Source of the DNA: Geotalea sp. SG265
GTDB taxonomy: Bacteria; Desulfobacterota; Desulfuromonadia; Geobacterales; Geobacteraceae
NCBI RefSeq assembly: GCF_022808985.1
Contig: NZ_JAKZFT010000008.1
Span: 102,649-166,648 of the forward strand
Reading direction: 5' to 3'
Length of the DNA stretch: 64,000 nt
Shown here: one piece after another, positions 37,706-46,799 of the stretch
Position numbering within the stretch: position 1 is the first letter of the stretch
Layout: each line of letters begins with the position of its first letter
Position numbers and translations under genes: made by a program
The notes under the pieces: model-generated
The model's input: only the letters and a program-made list of their open reading frames with translations
What the model was told of the DNA's origin: nothing
Database searches by the model: none

Positions 37706-37721
37706 ATACATTGCAATGTAT
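37706..37721. promoter_or_regulatory. Perfect 16-base palindrome upstream of the HPP gene
   Basis: ATACATTGCAATGTAT is perfectly self-complementary. On the minus strand it follows a -35 TTGACT/-10 TAAGAT promoter (16-base spacer), so it is placed for a repressor. No regulator gene is adjacent. Confidence 0.6.
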
Positions 37722-37852
37722 TAATCTTAACAATACAAGAAAAGTAGTCAACCAAGTGGCACCGTGAAATGTGCCCTCCTTATGGCCGTATTTTGGTCTG
37801 TCCCTGGGAAGGAACGTATCAACACATGTCTCTGACTGAGCCTGTGAATATA

Positions 37853-38404
37853 TCAATTTCTTTTTCTGATTTTACTTATTCCTATCCATAAAAGCCATGC
37901 ACCGACACAGACAGCTGCAGCCCTTTGACTGACCCCGTCCGGCACTGTTCCACTAAGAGCAATACTTACTGTTGCACATCCTGAAGACAGCCATGACGCC
38001 ATCCGCGCAGATTTAGATGAAAACTGTCCTACGCAAACAGGTAAAAGATACATTGATATCACGAGCAGAGCAAATGCCAACGCAACCAGTGATACATGCA
38101 ACTCTACTGCCTGATCCATGGTGAATATGCCGGCACCGACCATACTTATTGCCGCACATGACAACAGGGCTCTAAATCCTTTCGGTGCTGCAGAAGCCGC
38201 AAGGCCGACCTGAGCAGAGTAGATTGATATGCCGAGACCGCAGAAGCCTATCAGCAAGACTGCGCCGGAACGGCCCATGACCAGCTCGCTCATGTATTGA
38301 TGAATCGGGTCGTACTGGGGTTGCACCAGTTGGAGCCACCCAATAGTGACGGCAAATACTATGACACCTCCTATGGTCACGGCTCCAGCCAGGAAATCTC
38401 TCAT
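37853..38404 (-). CDS. DUF998 integral membrane protein
   Basis: 183 residues, six hydrophobic segments and the DUF998 landmark PQYDPIHQYMSELVMG near the N-terminus (about 29-44). The family is widespread and of unknown function. The C-terminus ends RKRN in the cytoplasm. It stands alone: 450 bases from the HPP stop side and 620 bases from the next gene upstream. Confidence 0.82.
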   Translation of the reverse strand: MRDFLAGAVTIGGVIVFAVTIGWLQLVQPQYDPIHQYMSELVMGRSGAVLLIGFCGLGISIYSAQVGLAASAAPKGFRALLSCAAISMVGAGIFTMDQAVELHVSLVALAFALLVISMYLLPVCVGQFSSKSARMASWLSSGCATVSIALSGTVPDGVSQRAAAVCVGAWLLWIGISKIRKRN

Positions 38405-39025
38405 TTTTCGCCTGCCATCTCAGGGGCGACACAGTGATTCCGAGCTCAAGCTCGGTTTTATGCCGAAGCATTATCAGGAGAATTCCAGACGAGCCGCTTG
38501 TCAAAGACGATTGAAGCAGAAATGGTGAGGACGACAAAAGCGGCGTAGCAGAAAAGACCTGGCCCCGGTTGGACCGTTGCAACTTGGCGCTTGTCGTTGC
38601 CATTCCTTCATGACTTTGAGATGGCAACGAGCCTAAAACGCCGAGGATCACGGACGATCTTCCCTGGCGATCGCGGTCAGGCATGTTCCCTCTACAACGA
38701 GAAGTTATCACGATTATGGAATACGTTACGCTTCCACTGCTTGTCCTGTTCATCATTCCCACATAGGAATAAGACATAACCAAAACTGAGACCTGCAATA
38801 CCTATTAAAATTTTAGTTGTTGTTAAAGCAAAAGCAATTGCTGAGGCAGCAGCATCCCTTAAACTTTAAGAAAGAAGGTTGGAACATTACCTCCCCCACC
38901 CGCAGCAATGGCTCTTCGACCCGTGCGGCTGGTTTCAGGTCTCTTTCGTGTTGAGCAAGATACGGGGGTGATTCTAATGACAAAGCAGCGGACGACATCA
39001 TGAGTTACCTGGAAGAGGAGCGATA
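38405..39025. other. Intergenic region without a recognisable gene
   Basis: Six hundred bases between divergent DUF998 and DUF1622 genes. Short readings exist on both strands (for example a 31-codon frame from 38908), but none has a good ribosome site, a known domain or codon bias. Parts are A/T-rich (38800-38880). Confidence 0.5.
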
Positions 39026-39412
39026 ATGGAGAACGTACAGCCACTGATACAGGTGACAGCTACAAGCCTTGAAGCCTCAGGAATTGCTGTCATCGCCATG
39101 GGAGCACTATTTTCAACGATTCATGCCGCTCTTGGTTACTTTAGGAAAACTGCGACAGTTGATCTCTACTCGGCCTATCGTCGGCAACTCAGCAGAGCCA
39201 TCTTGTTGGGCCTGGAATTTCTGGTCGCCGCCGACATCATCCGCACCGTGGCAATCGAGCCAACCTTTACCAGCGTCGGCATCCTCGGCGCCATTGTCGT
39301 CATAAGGACCTTCCTCAGTTTTACGCTTGAGGTGGAAGTAACAGGCCGATGGCCATGGAGCCATCCTGCGGCGGCTCAGGAAAAGCCCATCGAGGAGCGG
39401 AAGGGATCATGA
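39026..39412 (+). CDS. DUF1622 membrane protein
   Basis: 128 residues with three hydrophobic segments and the DUF1622 pattern, including AYRRQLSRAILLGLEFLVAADIIRTVA and IVVIRTFLSFTLEVEVTGRWPW. Function unknown; family members often accompany ion-homeostasis genes. GAGGAG lies just before the ATG. Confidence 0.85.
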   Translation: MENVQPLIQVTATSLEASGIAVIAMGALFSTIHAALGYFRKTATVDLYSAYRRQLSRAILLGLEFLVAADIIRTVAIEPTFTSVGILGAIVVIRTFLSFTLEVEVTGRWPWSHPAAAQEKPIEERKGS

Positions 39413-39548
39413 TTCCATTGAACGAAAGTCATCGTTCCGTCCGGAAGGTAGAATTTTGGATGCCTGTTTCAGTATTGTCAGCGCATCGTCCAGATTTGCT
39501 TTCTTTGCGTATAGGACCAGGACCGGCAGCAGCGATGAAATTTTTCGC

Positions 39549-40916
39549 TTACCCATTCTTTTTCCCTTGTCTATGGTTCCTCAGGGAACGATAGATGTCC
39601 CTGGCAGTGCCCATGAGTGTGTGTTCCCGTGGTGTCAGCTTCGCGTGACGAAGTTCTCCTACAGGTACCCCCGTTGGTGCTGTGAGCGAAGCGCTCTTCT
39701 GTATTCCGAGAAGTTGGCTGGGATAAATGCTTCGATAACCAGAGATGAGAAAACTGACCATGCAGGCAACGGCTGCATAGGGGGCGATCGCCGGGCCGAA
39801 CAGTTCCATGGCCATTATGGAAGCGGCTATAGGCGTATTGGCCGCTCCGGCAAGAACGGCGGCCATACCTATGGCCGAAAATGCGGCAATAAAAGGTTCA
39901 TGGAAGAGTTGGGCAAAAATGTTTCCTGCTGCCGTACCGATAAAGAATATGGGTGTAACGACGCCGCCACTTCCGCCACAGCCCAGAGTGATTGCCGTAG
40001 CGATGCTCTTCCAGGCAAAGGCACCGGCAGGCAGCGGGTTTCCTTTAAGGCCGGAGGCAATGGTGTCAAGGCCGAGCCCCAGGTAGGAATCGGAGACAAA
40101 CAGGCCGATCAGTATGAGCAGGAGGCCTCCCAGTATGGCCTTGAAGGCATAATGGCAACGCAGCCGGCTGAAAAGATGATGGGTGAGCTTCATGACCTCG
40201 ATAAGCAGTAATGCCACCAGCCCACACCAGATACCGAGAAGGAGCATCTCAAACAGGCTCCATTCGGTCAGTTTCGGCAGGAAACATGCTGACTGGGGAG
40301 GGTAGATAACCCCCAGGGAAGCGGCCACATGATAACCGACAATGCCGGCAACGAAGGAAGGGAAGAGCACCTCGTACATCATCTGACCAAGCACAAGCAC
40401 TTCGATGCCGAAGAGTGCCCCAGCTATGGGGGTACCGAAGACTGAGGCAAAGCCGGCACTGATCCCGCAGATGACCAACTTTCTGCGGTCGACGTCCTCC
40501 AATCGTAGAAGATCCGCAAAACCAGAAGCCAATCCAGCACCGATCTGGGCACAAGGACCCTCCTTGCCCGCAGAGCCGCCGCTGGCCAGAGTAATCACCG
40601 TAGCCACTAATTTTACCGGCACCACCTTGAGGGCAATTTTCCCCATCCGCTGATGAACGGCCTCAATGACTTTCTCGGTGCCATGGCCGGCAGCATCGGG
40701 GGCGAGCCACCTGACGATCATGGTACTGACAAGGAGTGTAAGAGGAAGAAAATAAACATAATTAGGAAAGGAAGAAAACACTGCAGAAGTATGGTTCAGG
40801 CACCATAAAAAAATAGCGGTTCCAGATCCGACCAGGATGCCGACCACAGTGGCATAAAAAGCCCATTTGGTAACACTGGCAAAAAGAGTTAGTTCTTCGG
40901 TAAGTTTTGACTTCAT
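39549..40916 (-). CDS. CLC-family chloride channel/antiporter
   Basis: 455 residues, about ten or more helices. Selectivity-filter signatures GSAGKEGPCAQIG (about 113-125) and GGSGGVVTPIFFIG (about 310-323) identify the CLC superfamily. The GKEGP loop carries the gating Glu, as in E. coli ClcA (GREGP). No CBS domain is present, as expected for bacterial CLC proteins. Most likely a Cl-/H+ antiporter. AAGGA precedes the start at 40916. Confidence 0.92.
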   Translation of the reverse strand: MKSKLTEELTLFASVTKWAFYATVVGILVGSGTAIFLWCLNHTSAVFSSFPNYVYFLPLTLLVSTMIVRWLAPDAAGHGTEKVIEAVHQRMGKIALKVVPVKLVATVITLASGGSAGKEGPCAQIGAGLASGFADLLRLEDVDRRKLVICGISAGFASVFGTPIAGALFGIEVLVLGQMMYEVLFPSFVAGIVGYHVAASLGVIYPPQSACFLPKLTEWSLFEMLLLGIWCGLVALLLIEVMKLTHHLFSRLRCHYAFKAILGGLLLILIGLFVSDSYLGLGLDTIASGLKGNPLPAGAFAWKSIATAITLGCGGSGGVVTPIFFIGTAAGNIFAQLFHEPFIAAFSAIGMAAVLAGAANTPIAASIMAMELFGPAIAPYAAVACMVSFLISGYRSIYPSQLLGIQKSASLTAPTGVPVGELRHAKLTPREHTLMGTARDIYRSLRNHRQGKKNG

Positions 40917-40956
40917 CAGGGCATCCTTGCAAGGCTGGCGTAAAACGAATGAAAAC

Positions 40957-40996
40957 TAAAAAAGGCCCGCGCGGTGAAGGAAGCCGTGCGGGCCAC
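40957..40996 (-). terminator. Terminator after the Pal-like lipoprotein gene
   Basis: Stem GGCCCGCACGG paired with CGCGCGGGCC, followed by six Ts on the minus strand. Confidence 0.8.
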
Positions 40997-41010
40997 CAAA
41001 AGAGGCGGAG

Positions 41011-41583
41011 TTATCGGACAATGACGAAATCGTCGCGCCGGTTCTGCGACCACGCTGCTTCGTTATGTTCTGGGTCAGCAGGCTTTTCTTTCCCGTAGCT
41101 GATGGTGGAAAGGCGTTCGGCTGGGATACCCATTGTTATCAGATACTGTTTCGCAGCCTGGGCTCGCTTTTCCCCCAAGGCCAGGTTATACTCATCGGCA
41201 CCCCGCTCGTCACAGTTGCCTGCAATCAATATTTTCATGGCGGCATCACCTTTCAAGATCTCGGCATTTTTGGCCAGGGCTTGCCGGGCATCGCCCGAAA
41301 GAACGAAGGAGTCAAAGGCAAAGAAAACTTTTTCCAGAGCGGCTTTTATCTCAGAGGCTTGCGGCAAAGGCTGTATGGCCGGCTGCTTCGCTTCATGCTT
41401 TTGCTGAGGCTGTTTTGCCGGTTCTTGAGGCAGTGCTGCTTTCACTTGGTTGCCGGCATCGCTTGTTGGTGCTGCTTGAAGGACCGGCTCGTCTTTTTTG
41501 ACCACCCCTTGTTTTGCGCAACCGTTGAAAACGACCGCAGCGAGCCCCAAAAACACGCATCCGATTGCCACTTGCTTCTTCAT
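41011..41583 (-). CDS. pal: Peptidoglycan-associated lipoprotein (Pal/OmpA-like)
   Basis: 190 residues. A signal peptide ending at a probable lipobox (FNGC, Cys22) implies outer-membrane lipidation. A Gln/Lys/Ala-rich linker (about 30-80) leads to the OmpA-like domain with VFFAFDSFVLS, GNCDERGADEYNLALGEKRAQAAKQYL, and the conserved SQNRRDDFVI ending. Pal binds peptidoglycan and links the outer membrane to the wall with Tol proteins, but no tol genes are present here. It is divergent from marR, with a shared palindromic operator. Confidence 0.88.
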   Translation of the reverse strand: MKKQVAIGCVFLGLAAVVFNGCAKQGVVKKDEPVLQAAPTSDAGNQVKAALPQEPAKQPQQKHEAKQPAIQPLPQASEIKAALEKVFFAFDSFVLSGDARQALAKNAEILKGDAAMKILIAGNCDERGADEYNLALGEKRAQAAKQYLITMGIPAERLSTISYGKEKPADPEHNEAAWSQNRRDDFVIVR

Positions 41584-41655
41584 TTGCTTTCTCCTTTTGT
41601 TACTTGTTGAATAAATCTTTACGAATCAAACAACCCGTAATATGATTTGGGATAT

Positions 41656-41680
41656 AAATTATTTGTATAGCAAATAATTT
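41656..41680. promoter_or_regulatory. Perfect MarR-type operator between divergent genes
   Basis: AAATTATTTG-TATAG-CAAATAATTT has perfect 10-base arms with a 5-base centre, typical of a MarR dimer site. It lies 27 bases upstream of marR and 73 bases upstream of the lipoprotein gene, so one site could control both. Confidence 0.85.
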
Positions 41681-41706
41681 GTCAATAAAATTTTTTGGAG
41701 TGAATT

Positions 41707-42168
41707 ATGGATAGAGCAGAAGTAATACAAGAAATTCTTGATAATCTGCGGCGGATATTCCAGGCAATAAACGAGTATTCCCGAAATGCCGAGAAAGAAA
41801 CGGGTTTAACAGGGCCCCAACTCTGGGCAATAAAACTTCTTGATGAGACTGCCCCGATGCGTGTTTCGCAACTGGCCGAAGCGATGTTCCTGCATCCTGC
41901 CACGGTCGTGGGCATTATTGATCGGTTGGAAAACAAAGGTCTGGTAACCCGAATCCGTTCTCAGGAAGATCGGCGAGCAGTCGATCTGCATCTTACTCAG
42001 GCAGGGGAAGATATGGCTGCCCAGGCTCCCGAGGTTGCCCAGAGCATGCTTATTCATGGACTGAATCTTTTACCGGCAGCAGAATTTCACTGTGTTGGGG
42101 AAGGAATGAAGCACATGGTGAGGCTACTGGGAGTGGAGCACCTGACTCCACGGCCATTGCGCGGCTAA
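41707..42168 (+). CDS. MarR-family transcriptional regulator
   Basis: 153 residues: LTGPQLWAIKLLDETAPMRVSQLAEAMFLHPATVVGIIDRLENKGLV is the winged HTH, and RIRSQEDRRAVDLHLTQAGEDM is the wing. Probably responds to a small aromatic or oxidative signal and represses itself and the divergent lipoprotein gene through the palindrome upstream. TTGGAG lies 8 bases before the start. Confidence 0.93.
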   Translation: MDRAEVIQEILDNLRRIFQAINEYSRNAEKETGLTGPQLWAIKLLDETAPMRVSQLAEAMFLHPATVVGIIDRLENKGLVTRIRSQEDRRAVDLHLTQAGEDMAAQAPEVAQSMLIHGLNLLPAAEFHCVGEGMKHMVRLLGVEHLTPRPLRG

Positions 42169-42216
42169 GACTATTGCCTTGATAACCGCTGACGCTTGTC
42201 CGGATGTTATGATAAT

Positions 42217-42250
42217 GGAGGTGGGCGGCTTTTGAGGCCTGCCCACCTTC
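42217..42250. terminator. Terminator hairpin between marR and the BON gene
   Basis: Arms AGGTGGGC and GCCCACCT with a 14-base loop lie between convergent genes. No strong T run follows. Confidence 0.55.
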
Positions 42251-42253
42251 AAG

Positions 42254-42592
42254 TTATTGGACAGGCACTACAGCGATGTCGTTAATTACTCTTTTCACAC
42301 CTTTTACTTTTTTGGCGACTTCGGTCGCCAGTTTTTTTTCCGATACCGTTTTTGCCTTACCGGTGAGGGTAACCACGCCATTGGTGGTGTCCACATCCGT
42401 ATGCAAAGCGCTGGTGCCCTTATTCGCCATCAGCTCCATCTTCACCTTGGAAGTGATGGTGGCGTCGTCGATTTTTTCGCCCATGGTCTCCTTGGAACCG
42501 CTATGGTCCGAAGTTGCAGCGTACAAAGGAACCGATGGGATTGTCAGTGCTGAAGCCGCGACCAGGATGCCGAGATATTTTTTCGCTTTCAT
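42254..42592 (-). CDS. BON-domain periplasmic protein
   Basis: 112 residues: signal peptide (MKAKKYLGILVAASALTI... ending YAA) and one BON domain (about 40-110) with IDDATITSKVKMELMANKG, DTTNGVVTLTGKAKT and KKVKGVKRVINDI. This is the OsmY type, which binds membranes or associates with envelope stress responses. The start at 42592 has AAAGGAG upstream. Confidence 0.88.
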   Translation of the reverse strand: MKAKKYLGILVAASALTIPSVPLYAATSDHSGSKETMGEKIDDATITSKVKMELMANKGTSALHTDVDTTNGVVTLTGKAKTVSEKKLATEVAKKVKGVKRVINDIAVVPVQ

Positions 42593-42653
42593 GGGTTCTC
42601 CTTTCTCATGTGGTTGAATGGATACTGTTAGCTCTGCCCGAACCCTAGCATCC

Positions 42654-44186
42654 CTAGAGGGCATACATGAATGCCACGAGATTCTTCTTCTCCTCACCCG
42701 TCAGCTTCAGCCCCAGGACCAGGTTGAAAAACTCCACCGTGTCCTCCAGTGTCAGACAACGGCCGTCGTGCATGTAGGGGGGGCTTTCCTTGATACCCCG
42801 CAGGGTGAAGGTCTTGATCGGCCCGTCTCCCGGCTCCTGAGTGAAGCGCTCCAGCTTCAGGTCGTGCATCTGCTGATCCATATAGAATGGCGGCATGTGA
42901 CAGTTGCCGCATTTCCCCTTCTCGAAAAAGATCTTCTCCCCAGCTAGTTCTGCCTGGGTCGCCCTGGCCGGGTCCAGCCGTCCCGTCACATCCAGTTTCG
43001 GTGCTGGAGGGACATCGAACATGTTCTGCATCTGGGCCATGTGGGAGACTTGGACGCGGCTGATGATATTCATCCCCTTTTTAGCTGCCCGGATCTCATC
43101 CCCATTGAAATAGGCGGTACGCTGTTCGAATTCCGTGAAATCCTCCACGGAGCGCAGGCTGCGTTTGGATGAATGGATCTGCTGATTGAACAAGCCGCGC
43201 AGGCTGGTCGTATCCAGCCGGAATCTGCGCTCCTCCGGGCGGATATCGGGATTGAGATGGAATTGAGCAGTCGTATGACCATTCACATGACAGTCTAGAC
43301 AGGCGACGCCAAGGCTTGCCTCAGCTGACTTGCGGTCGTCGGTCGGGTTGAACTCCTCCTGGGGAAACGGCGTCACCAGCATCCGCAGGCCATCCAACTG
43401 CACCGGCGTCAACAGGTCCTTGAATAACCGGTAATAGTTGTTGATGGAAACCACCTCGCCACGGGAGACATCCCCCAACTCCGGCCTGTTCTGCAGAAAG
43501 ATTGCCGGCGGAAATTCCGGCAGGAAGGCATCGGGAAGGTCGAAATCCACGTCAAAGCGCTGCAGCCTGGGAAACATATCGATCTGTATTTTGGGAAAAA
43601 CCTGTCCCCCGGTCGCCTGCTTTGGATGAGGCAATGGCGGATAGGGAAAGACATTTTTGGCGCGAATATCCGCAGCATTCATGGCCGCCAGGCTGTCCCA
43701 GGTGTCACCATCCTGTAATCTTGCCGTCGGGCCGATGGCAATCGGTTTACCCCTGGTCATTTTTACAGCGGAAGATAGATTCGGTTTCAGGTTGTAACGT
43801 TTCTCCAGTAGCTGCTTCTGTTTTTCCATGACCTTCGGCTTTTCCTCCACATCAGCCTTGTACACCTCGTCAAAAGTCATCAACGGTTTTTTGGCATTGA
43901 ATGGGTCCCGATAGAAGTCAAATCCGAGAACCTTTCCCTCATCGGGCTGTTCCTTGAAGGCTGCCGAAGACGATTCGGACTTTGTCGCTGCAAATATATC
44001 CTTCAGATCATGCTCGTTCTTCTTCTGTTCCGGGCGGGTTATGGGCACATTCCTGGGGGACTGGGCTTCCTGAACCGCATCGGCCGGCATCTGCTTGGTG
44101 GTCTGGGTCCAGGATTCGGTGGAAATCAGGACCAAGCCGGTGACGGCAAGGAGTGAAAATATAGCGGTACCTTTTTTCGTATTCAT
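42654..44186 (-). CDS. Di-heme cytochrome c peroxidase / MauG-family protein
   Basis: 510 residues with a signal peptide (MNTKKGTAIFSLLAVTGLVL). Two heme c motifs are visible: CLDCH (about 298-302) and CGNCH (about 428-432), with the C-terminal SPPYMHDGRCLTLEDTVEFFN typical of the peroxidase/MauG group. The 270-residue N-terminal extension before the first heme is longer than in ordinary bacterial CcpA (about 330 residues). It may act on H2O2 or as an electron-transfer component. It starts with AAAGGAG and shares a 217-base divergent upstream region with RIC. Substrate unknown. Confidence 0.85.
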   Translation of the reverse strand: MNTKKGTAIFSLLAVTGLVLISTESWTQTTKQMPADAVQEAQSPRNVPITRPEQKKNEHDLKDIFAATKSESSSAAFKEQPDEGKVLGFDFYRDPFNAKKPLMTFDEVYKADVEEKPKVMEKQKQLLEKRYNLKPNLSSAVKMTRGKPIAIGPTARLQDGDTWDSLAAMNAADIRAKNVFPYPPLPHPKQATGGQVFPKIQIDMFPRLQRFDVDFDLPDAFLPEFPPAIFLQNRPELGDVSRGEVVSINNYYRLFKDLLTPVQLDGLRMLVTPFPQEEFNPTDDRKSAEASLGVACLDCHVNGHTTAQFHLNPDIRPEERRFRLDTTSLRGLFNQQIHSSKRSLRSVEDFTEFEQRTAYFNGDEIRAAKKGMNIISRVQVSHMAQMQNMFDVPPAPKLDVTGRLDPARATQAELAGEKIFFEKGKCGNCHMPPFYMDQQMHDLKLERFTQEPGDGPIKTFTLRGIKESPPYMHDGRCLTLEDTVEFFNLVLGLKLTGEEKKNLVAFMYAL

Positions 44187-44348
44187 CCAGCACGCTCCTT
44201 TCTGGTTTTTAATTTAATATTATTAATAATGACATGGAGGTAGGCAAAGTCAACGAAGCTCCATAGGCTGATCAAATTGAGGCTCATCCGTCTCTACCCT
44301 CCATACCTGGCAAGAGTCGGCGGCTGTGTTACCATTGTAGGTAGTGTC

Positions 44349-44367
44349 CATCCGGAAACTCCGGATG
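44349..44367. promoter_or_regulatory. Inverted repeat upstream of the RIC gene
   Basis: CATCCGGA-AAC-TCCGGATG, perfect 8-base arms, 37 bases before the RIC start. Either a regulator site or an mRNA hairpin. Confidence 0.5.
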
Positions 44368-44403
44368 AGCCACTAGCTGTTTCGTAAACAGGAGAGGGTC
44401 ACC

Positions 44404-45129
44404 ATGGAAAATACAAGAGAAGGGCTGGAGTCGGCGGAGAAAACCATCGGCGATTTCGTGGCTGAAGACTACCGGACAGCGAAAGTCTTCGAAAAGTACG
44501 GCATTGATTTCTGCTGCGGAGGCGGGGTCCCGCTCACCACAGCCTGCCGCGAAAAGGGGCTCGACCCGGCAACTCTGTTGCAGGAAATCGAGGCGGCTAA
44601 GGCCGAGCCGCTGGAGAGAAGCCGTAATTACGCGGCATGGGACCTGCCGTTTCTTGCCGATTACATCGTCAACACCCATCACGGCTACATCAGGGAAGAG
44701 GCAAAGGGCATAGCTGCCTATGCCCGCAAGATAGCCGAGGTTCACGGAGCCAGACACCCCGAAGTTATCGAAATCGCAAATATTTTTGCCGCTATTATCC
44801 AGGATCTCATGGCCCATCTCCGCGAAGAGGAAGAGGTGCTCTTTCCAGCAGTGAAAAGGATCGATACGGCGCAGAAGGGGGGGATGGATCCGGCGCCGGC
44901 AGACCGAGAACTGATCAAGCAAACACTGGACCGGCTGAACCGGGACCATCTGGAGGTGGGGGACGCAGTCCATCGTATCCGGCACCTGGCCGCAGATTAC
45001 GCAATCCCTGATGATGTCTGCAATACCTTCGTCCTGACATACAAGAAACTGAGGGAATTCGAGGACGATCTGCACAAGCATGTCCACCTGGAGAACAATA
45101 TCCTCTTCCCGAAGGTCGGCAAGCCGTAA
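44404..45129 (+). CDS. ric: Iron-sulfur cluster repair di-iron protein (RIC/ScdA/YtfE)
   Basis: 241 residues. The N-terminal ScdA domain has EKYGIDFCCGGGVPL (CC motif) and the hemerythrin-like domain has NTHHGYIREEAKG, HLREEEEVLFP and HKHVHLENNILFP, supplying His/Glu ligands for a di-iron site. RIC repairs Fe-S clusters damaged by NO or peroxide; the adjacent peroxidase makes an oxidative or nitrosative link plausible. The start is ATG at 44404, following AGGAGAGGG. Confidence 0.9.
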   Translation: MENTREGLESAEKTIGDFVAEDYRTAKVFEKYGIDFCCGGGVPLTTACREKGLDPATLLQEIEAAKAEPLERSRNYAAWDLPFLADYIVNTHHGYIREEAKGIAAYARKIAEVHGARHPEVIEIANIFAAIIQDLMAHLREEEEVLFPAVKRIDTAQKGGMDPAPADRELIKQTLDRLNRDHLEVGDAVHRIRHLAADYAIPDDVCNTFVLTYKKLREFEDDLHKHVHLENNILFPKVGKP

Positions 45130-45191
45130 GGAAGGGGGTATAATTATCAGCGGGAGCGGCTGGAGACGGCCCGACAAGAAAGGAGAGCACC

Positions 45192-45680
45192 ATGGAGGAC
45201 ATTAAACATATTCTTATCCTCATCCGCATGATCGAGAGCAGCGGAGATATTTTGCACGAGGCGATCAACTTGGCGAAGCGGTTCGGGGCGGCCCTGAGCG
45301 TACTGCGCCCAATCCCGACGGCGGTAGATTTTGGAGCGGCAGTGAACGCGCCAAGCCTTTTATTCAAGGGGGAGGAATACAAGAATTACCTGTCGCGGCG
45401 GGAACAGTACAAGGAGGAGTTGGATCAGGCGATCAGCCGGGTGACCAGAGGGGGATTTCCCATCAGGGAGTATCTGACTGGCGAAGATCCCGTCAAGGAA
45501 GCGGTCCGGCTGGTCAAAGGGGAAAAGATTGACTTGATCATGCTTCCGGCCCACGAGGAGGGGCGTCTGGAACATCTCCTTTTCGGAGGGGAGAACGACG
45601 CGCTGGTGCGACGGCTCCCCTGCTCCGTACTGCTGGTGAAGCATGAGCCGACGCCGGTGAAGTGGGAGGAACCAGAGTAA
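45192..45680 (+). CDS. Universal stress protein (UspA family)
   Basis: 162 residues with an Usp fold. The C-terminal GGENDALVRRLPCSVLLVKH resembles the ATP-binding loop G-x2-G-x9-G(S/T), though the second glycine is altered. It lies 62 bases after RIC on the same strand and may share its promoter. Exact role unknown. Confidence 0.85.
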   Translation: MEDIKHILILIRMIESSGDILHEAINLAKRFGAALSVLRPIPTAVDFGAAVNAPSLLFKGEEYKNYLSRREQYKEELDQAISRVTRGGFPIREYLTGEDPVKEAVRLVKGEKIDLIMLPAHEEGRLEHLLFGGENDALVRRLPCSVLLVKHEPTPVKWEEPE

Positions 45681-45687
45681 TCCCATT

Positions 45688-46365
45688 TCAGTAAGGAATC
45701 TGCACCGCCTGTCCGCTGGTAGTCTCGAAAATCCAGCATTCGGAAGAGTTGACCGTGTCGATGCAGGCCCAGCGCTCTGCCACATGGGGCTTCTTCCGTT
45801 CCGTATGACCGAAGACCTGCCTTCCCACTCTGCTGCTGGGCTCGATACCCTCGCGGAAAGGGTCGAACCAGAATATGCCACCGAAGGGATCGGTGCCGCC
45901 ACGTGCCGCAGCCACATAGAAGAGCGGCCCACCGCCGGAGTTCAGCTGCTCGGGGAAAGCGGCATTAAGGCAGGCCGCCGCCTCATCGGCCGTCATCTCC
46001 CTGTCCATAAGGGCAGGGTGGACCCCGGCATGGGTACAGAGCCAGCCATCGACTGCACAGGCCGCAGTGATGCGCCCGATCTCCAGCGCCCGGACGAAGA
46101 TATCCCGGTAGAGGGGAGCCATGACCGGCTGGTAGCCGTTGCAACGCCACAGGGGGCGGGGCAGGTAGTGAAGGTCGTGGTTGCCCCATAAGAGCAGCGC
46201 CTCGGAGGCTACCAGCAGTTCCAGGCACTGCAGTTGCCGTCCCCCCGGCTCGTTGAATGAATCCACATAATCGCCGACGCAGACGTGGGTCTCTTCGGGC
46301 TTATGGGTAAGAAAGGCCCTTGCCTTGGCAAGGTTGCCGTGCAGATCGCCACTGATAATCGCCAC
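45688..46365 (-). CDS. Metallophosphoesterase of the PPP type
   Basis: 225 residues. The phosphoesterase motifs are GDLHGN, VGDYVDSFN, WGNHDLHYL and THAGVHP, in the order expected for calcineurin-like enzymes. The substrate could be a phosphoprotein or a nucleotide; the short length favours a bacterial serine/threonine phosphatase-like enzyme. It lies 8 bases from the stop of the HIT gene on the same strand and ends close to the convergent Usp gene. Confidence 0.85.
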   Translation of the reverse strand: MAIISGDLHGNLAKARAFLTHKPEETHVCVGDYVDSFNEPGGRQLQCLELLVASEALLLWGNHDLHYLPRPLWRCNGYQPVMAPLYRDIFVRALEIGRITAACAVDGWLCTHAGVHPALMDREMTADEAAACLNAAFPEQLNSGGGPLFYVAAARGGTDPFGGIFWFDPFREGIEPSSRVGRQVFGHTERKKPHVAERWACIDTVNSSECWIFETTSGQAVQIPY

Positions 46366-46373
46366 AGTTTCTC

Positions 46374-46790
46374 CTATTTCATATTCGCCAACGCCTGCCG
46401 TATCCGTAGCGCCGTTTCCTCCATCTCCCCTTCCCCGTATTTTTGCCGCGGCCAGAAAAATCCTTTAAGACCGTCCTTTTTCCGCCTGGGAACGATATGG
46501 ATATGGAGATGGGGCACGCTCTGGCTCACCCGGTTGTTCATGGCGACAAAGCTGCCGTCGCTGCCACAGGCAAGCTCCACCGCCCGTGCCAGGAGCCTGA
46601 CATTGGAGAAGAGCGGGCCGACCAGTTCCTGGGGGAGATCGGTGAGCGTCTCCACATGCAATCGGGGAATGAGTAAGGTATGCCCCGCAAAAAGGGGGCG
46701 ATGGTCGAGAAAGGCCAGGGAGACCTCATTTTCCAGGACCTTAGGCGCATCGACCGCTCCGGCGGAAATGTCGCAAAAAAGGCAAACCAT
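46374..46790 (-). CDS. HIT-family nucleotide hydrolase
   Basis: 138 residues. The active site motif is HLHIHIVPR (H-x-H-x-H-x), and the N-terminus begins with CLFCDIS, a zinc Cys pair typical of the Hint/HIT branch. Hydrolyses phosphoramidates or dinucleotides. It lies between an AAA ATPase gene and a phosphoesterase gene with 9-base gaps, suggesting an operon. Confidence 0.9.
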   Translation of the reverse strand: MVCLFCDISAGAVDAPKVLENEVSLAFLDHRPLFAGHTLLIPRLHVETLTDLPQELVGPLFSNVRLLARAVELACGSDGSFVAMNNRVSQSVPHLHIHIVPRRKKDGLKGFFWPRQKYGEGEMEETALRIRQALANMK

Positions 46791-46799
46791 ATGGATTCC

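Noticed and set aside
38405..39025. Hidden gene or tRNA in the 620-base gap
   Set aside because: No clover-leaf, no ribosome site with a long frame and no known motif.
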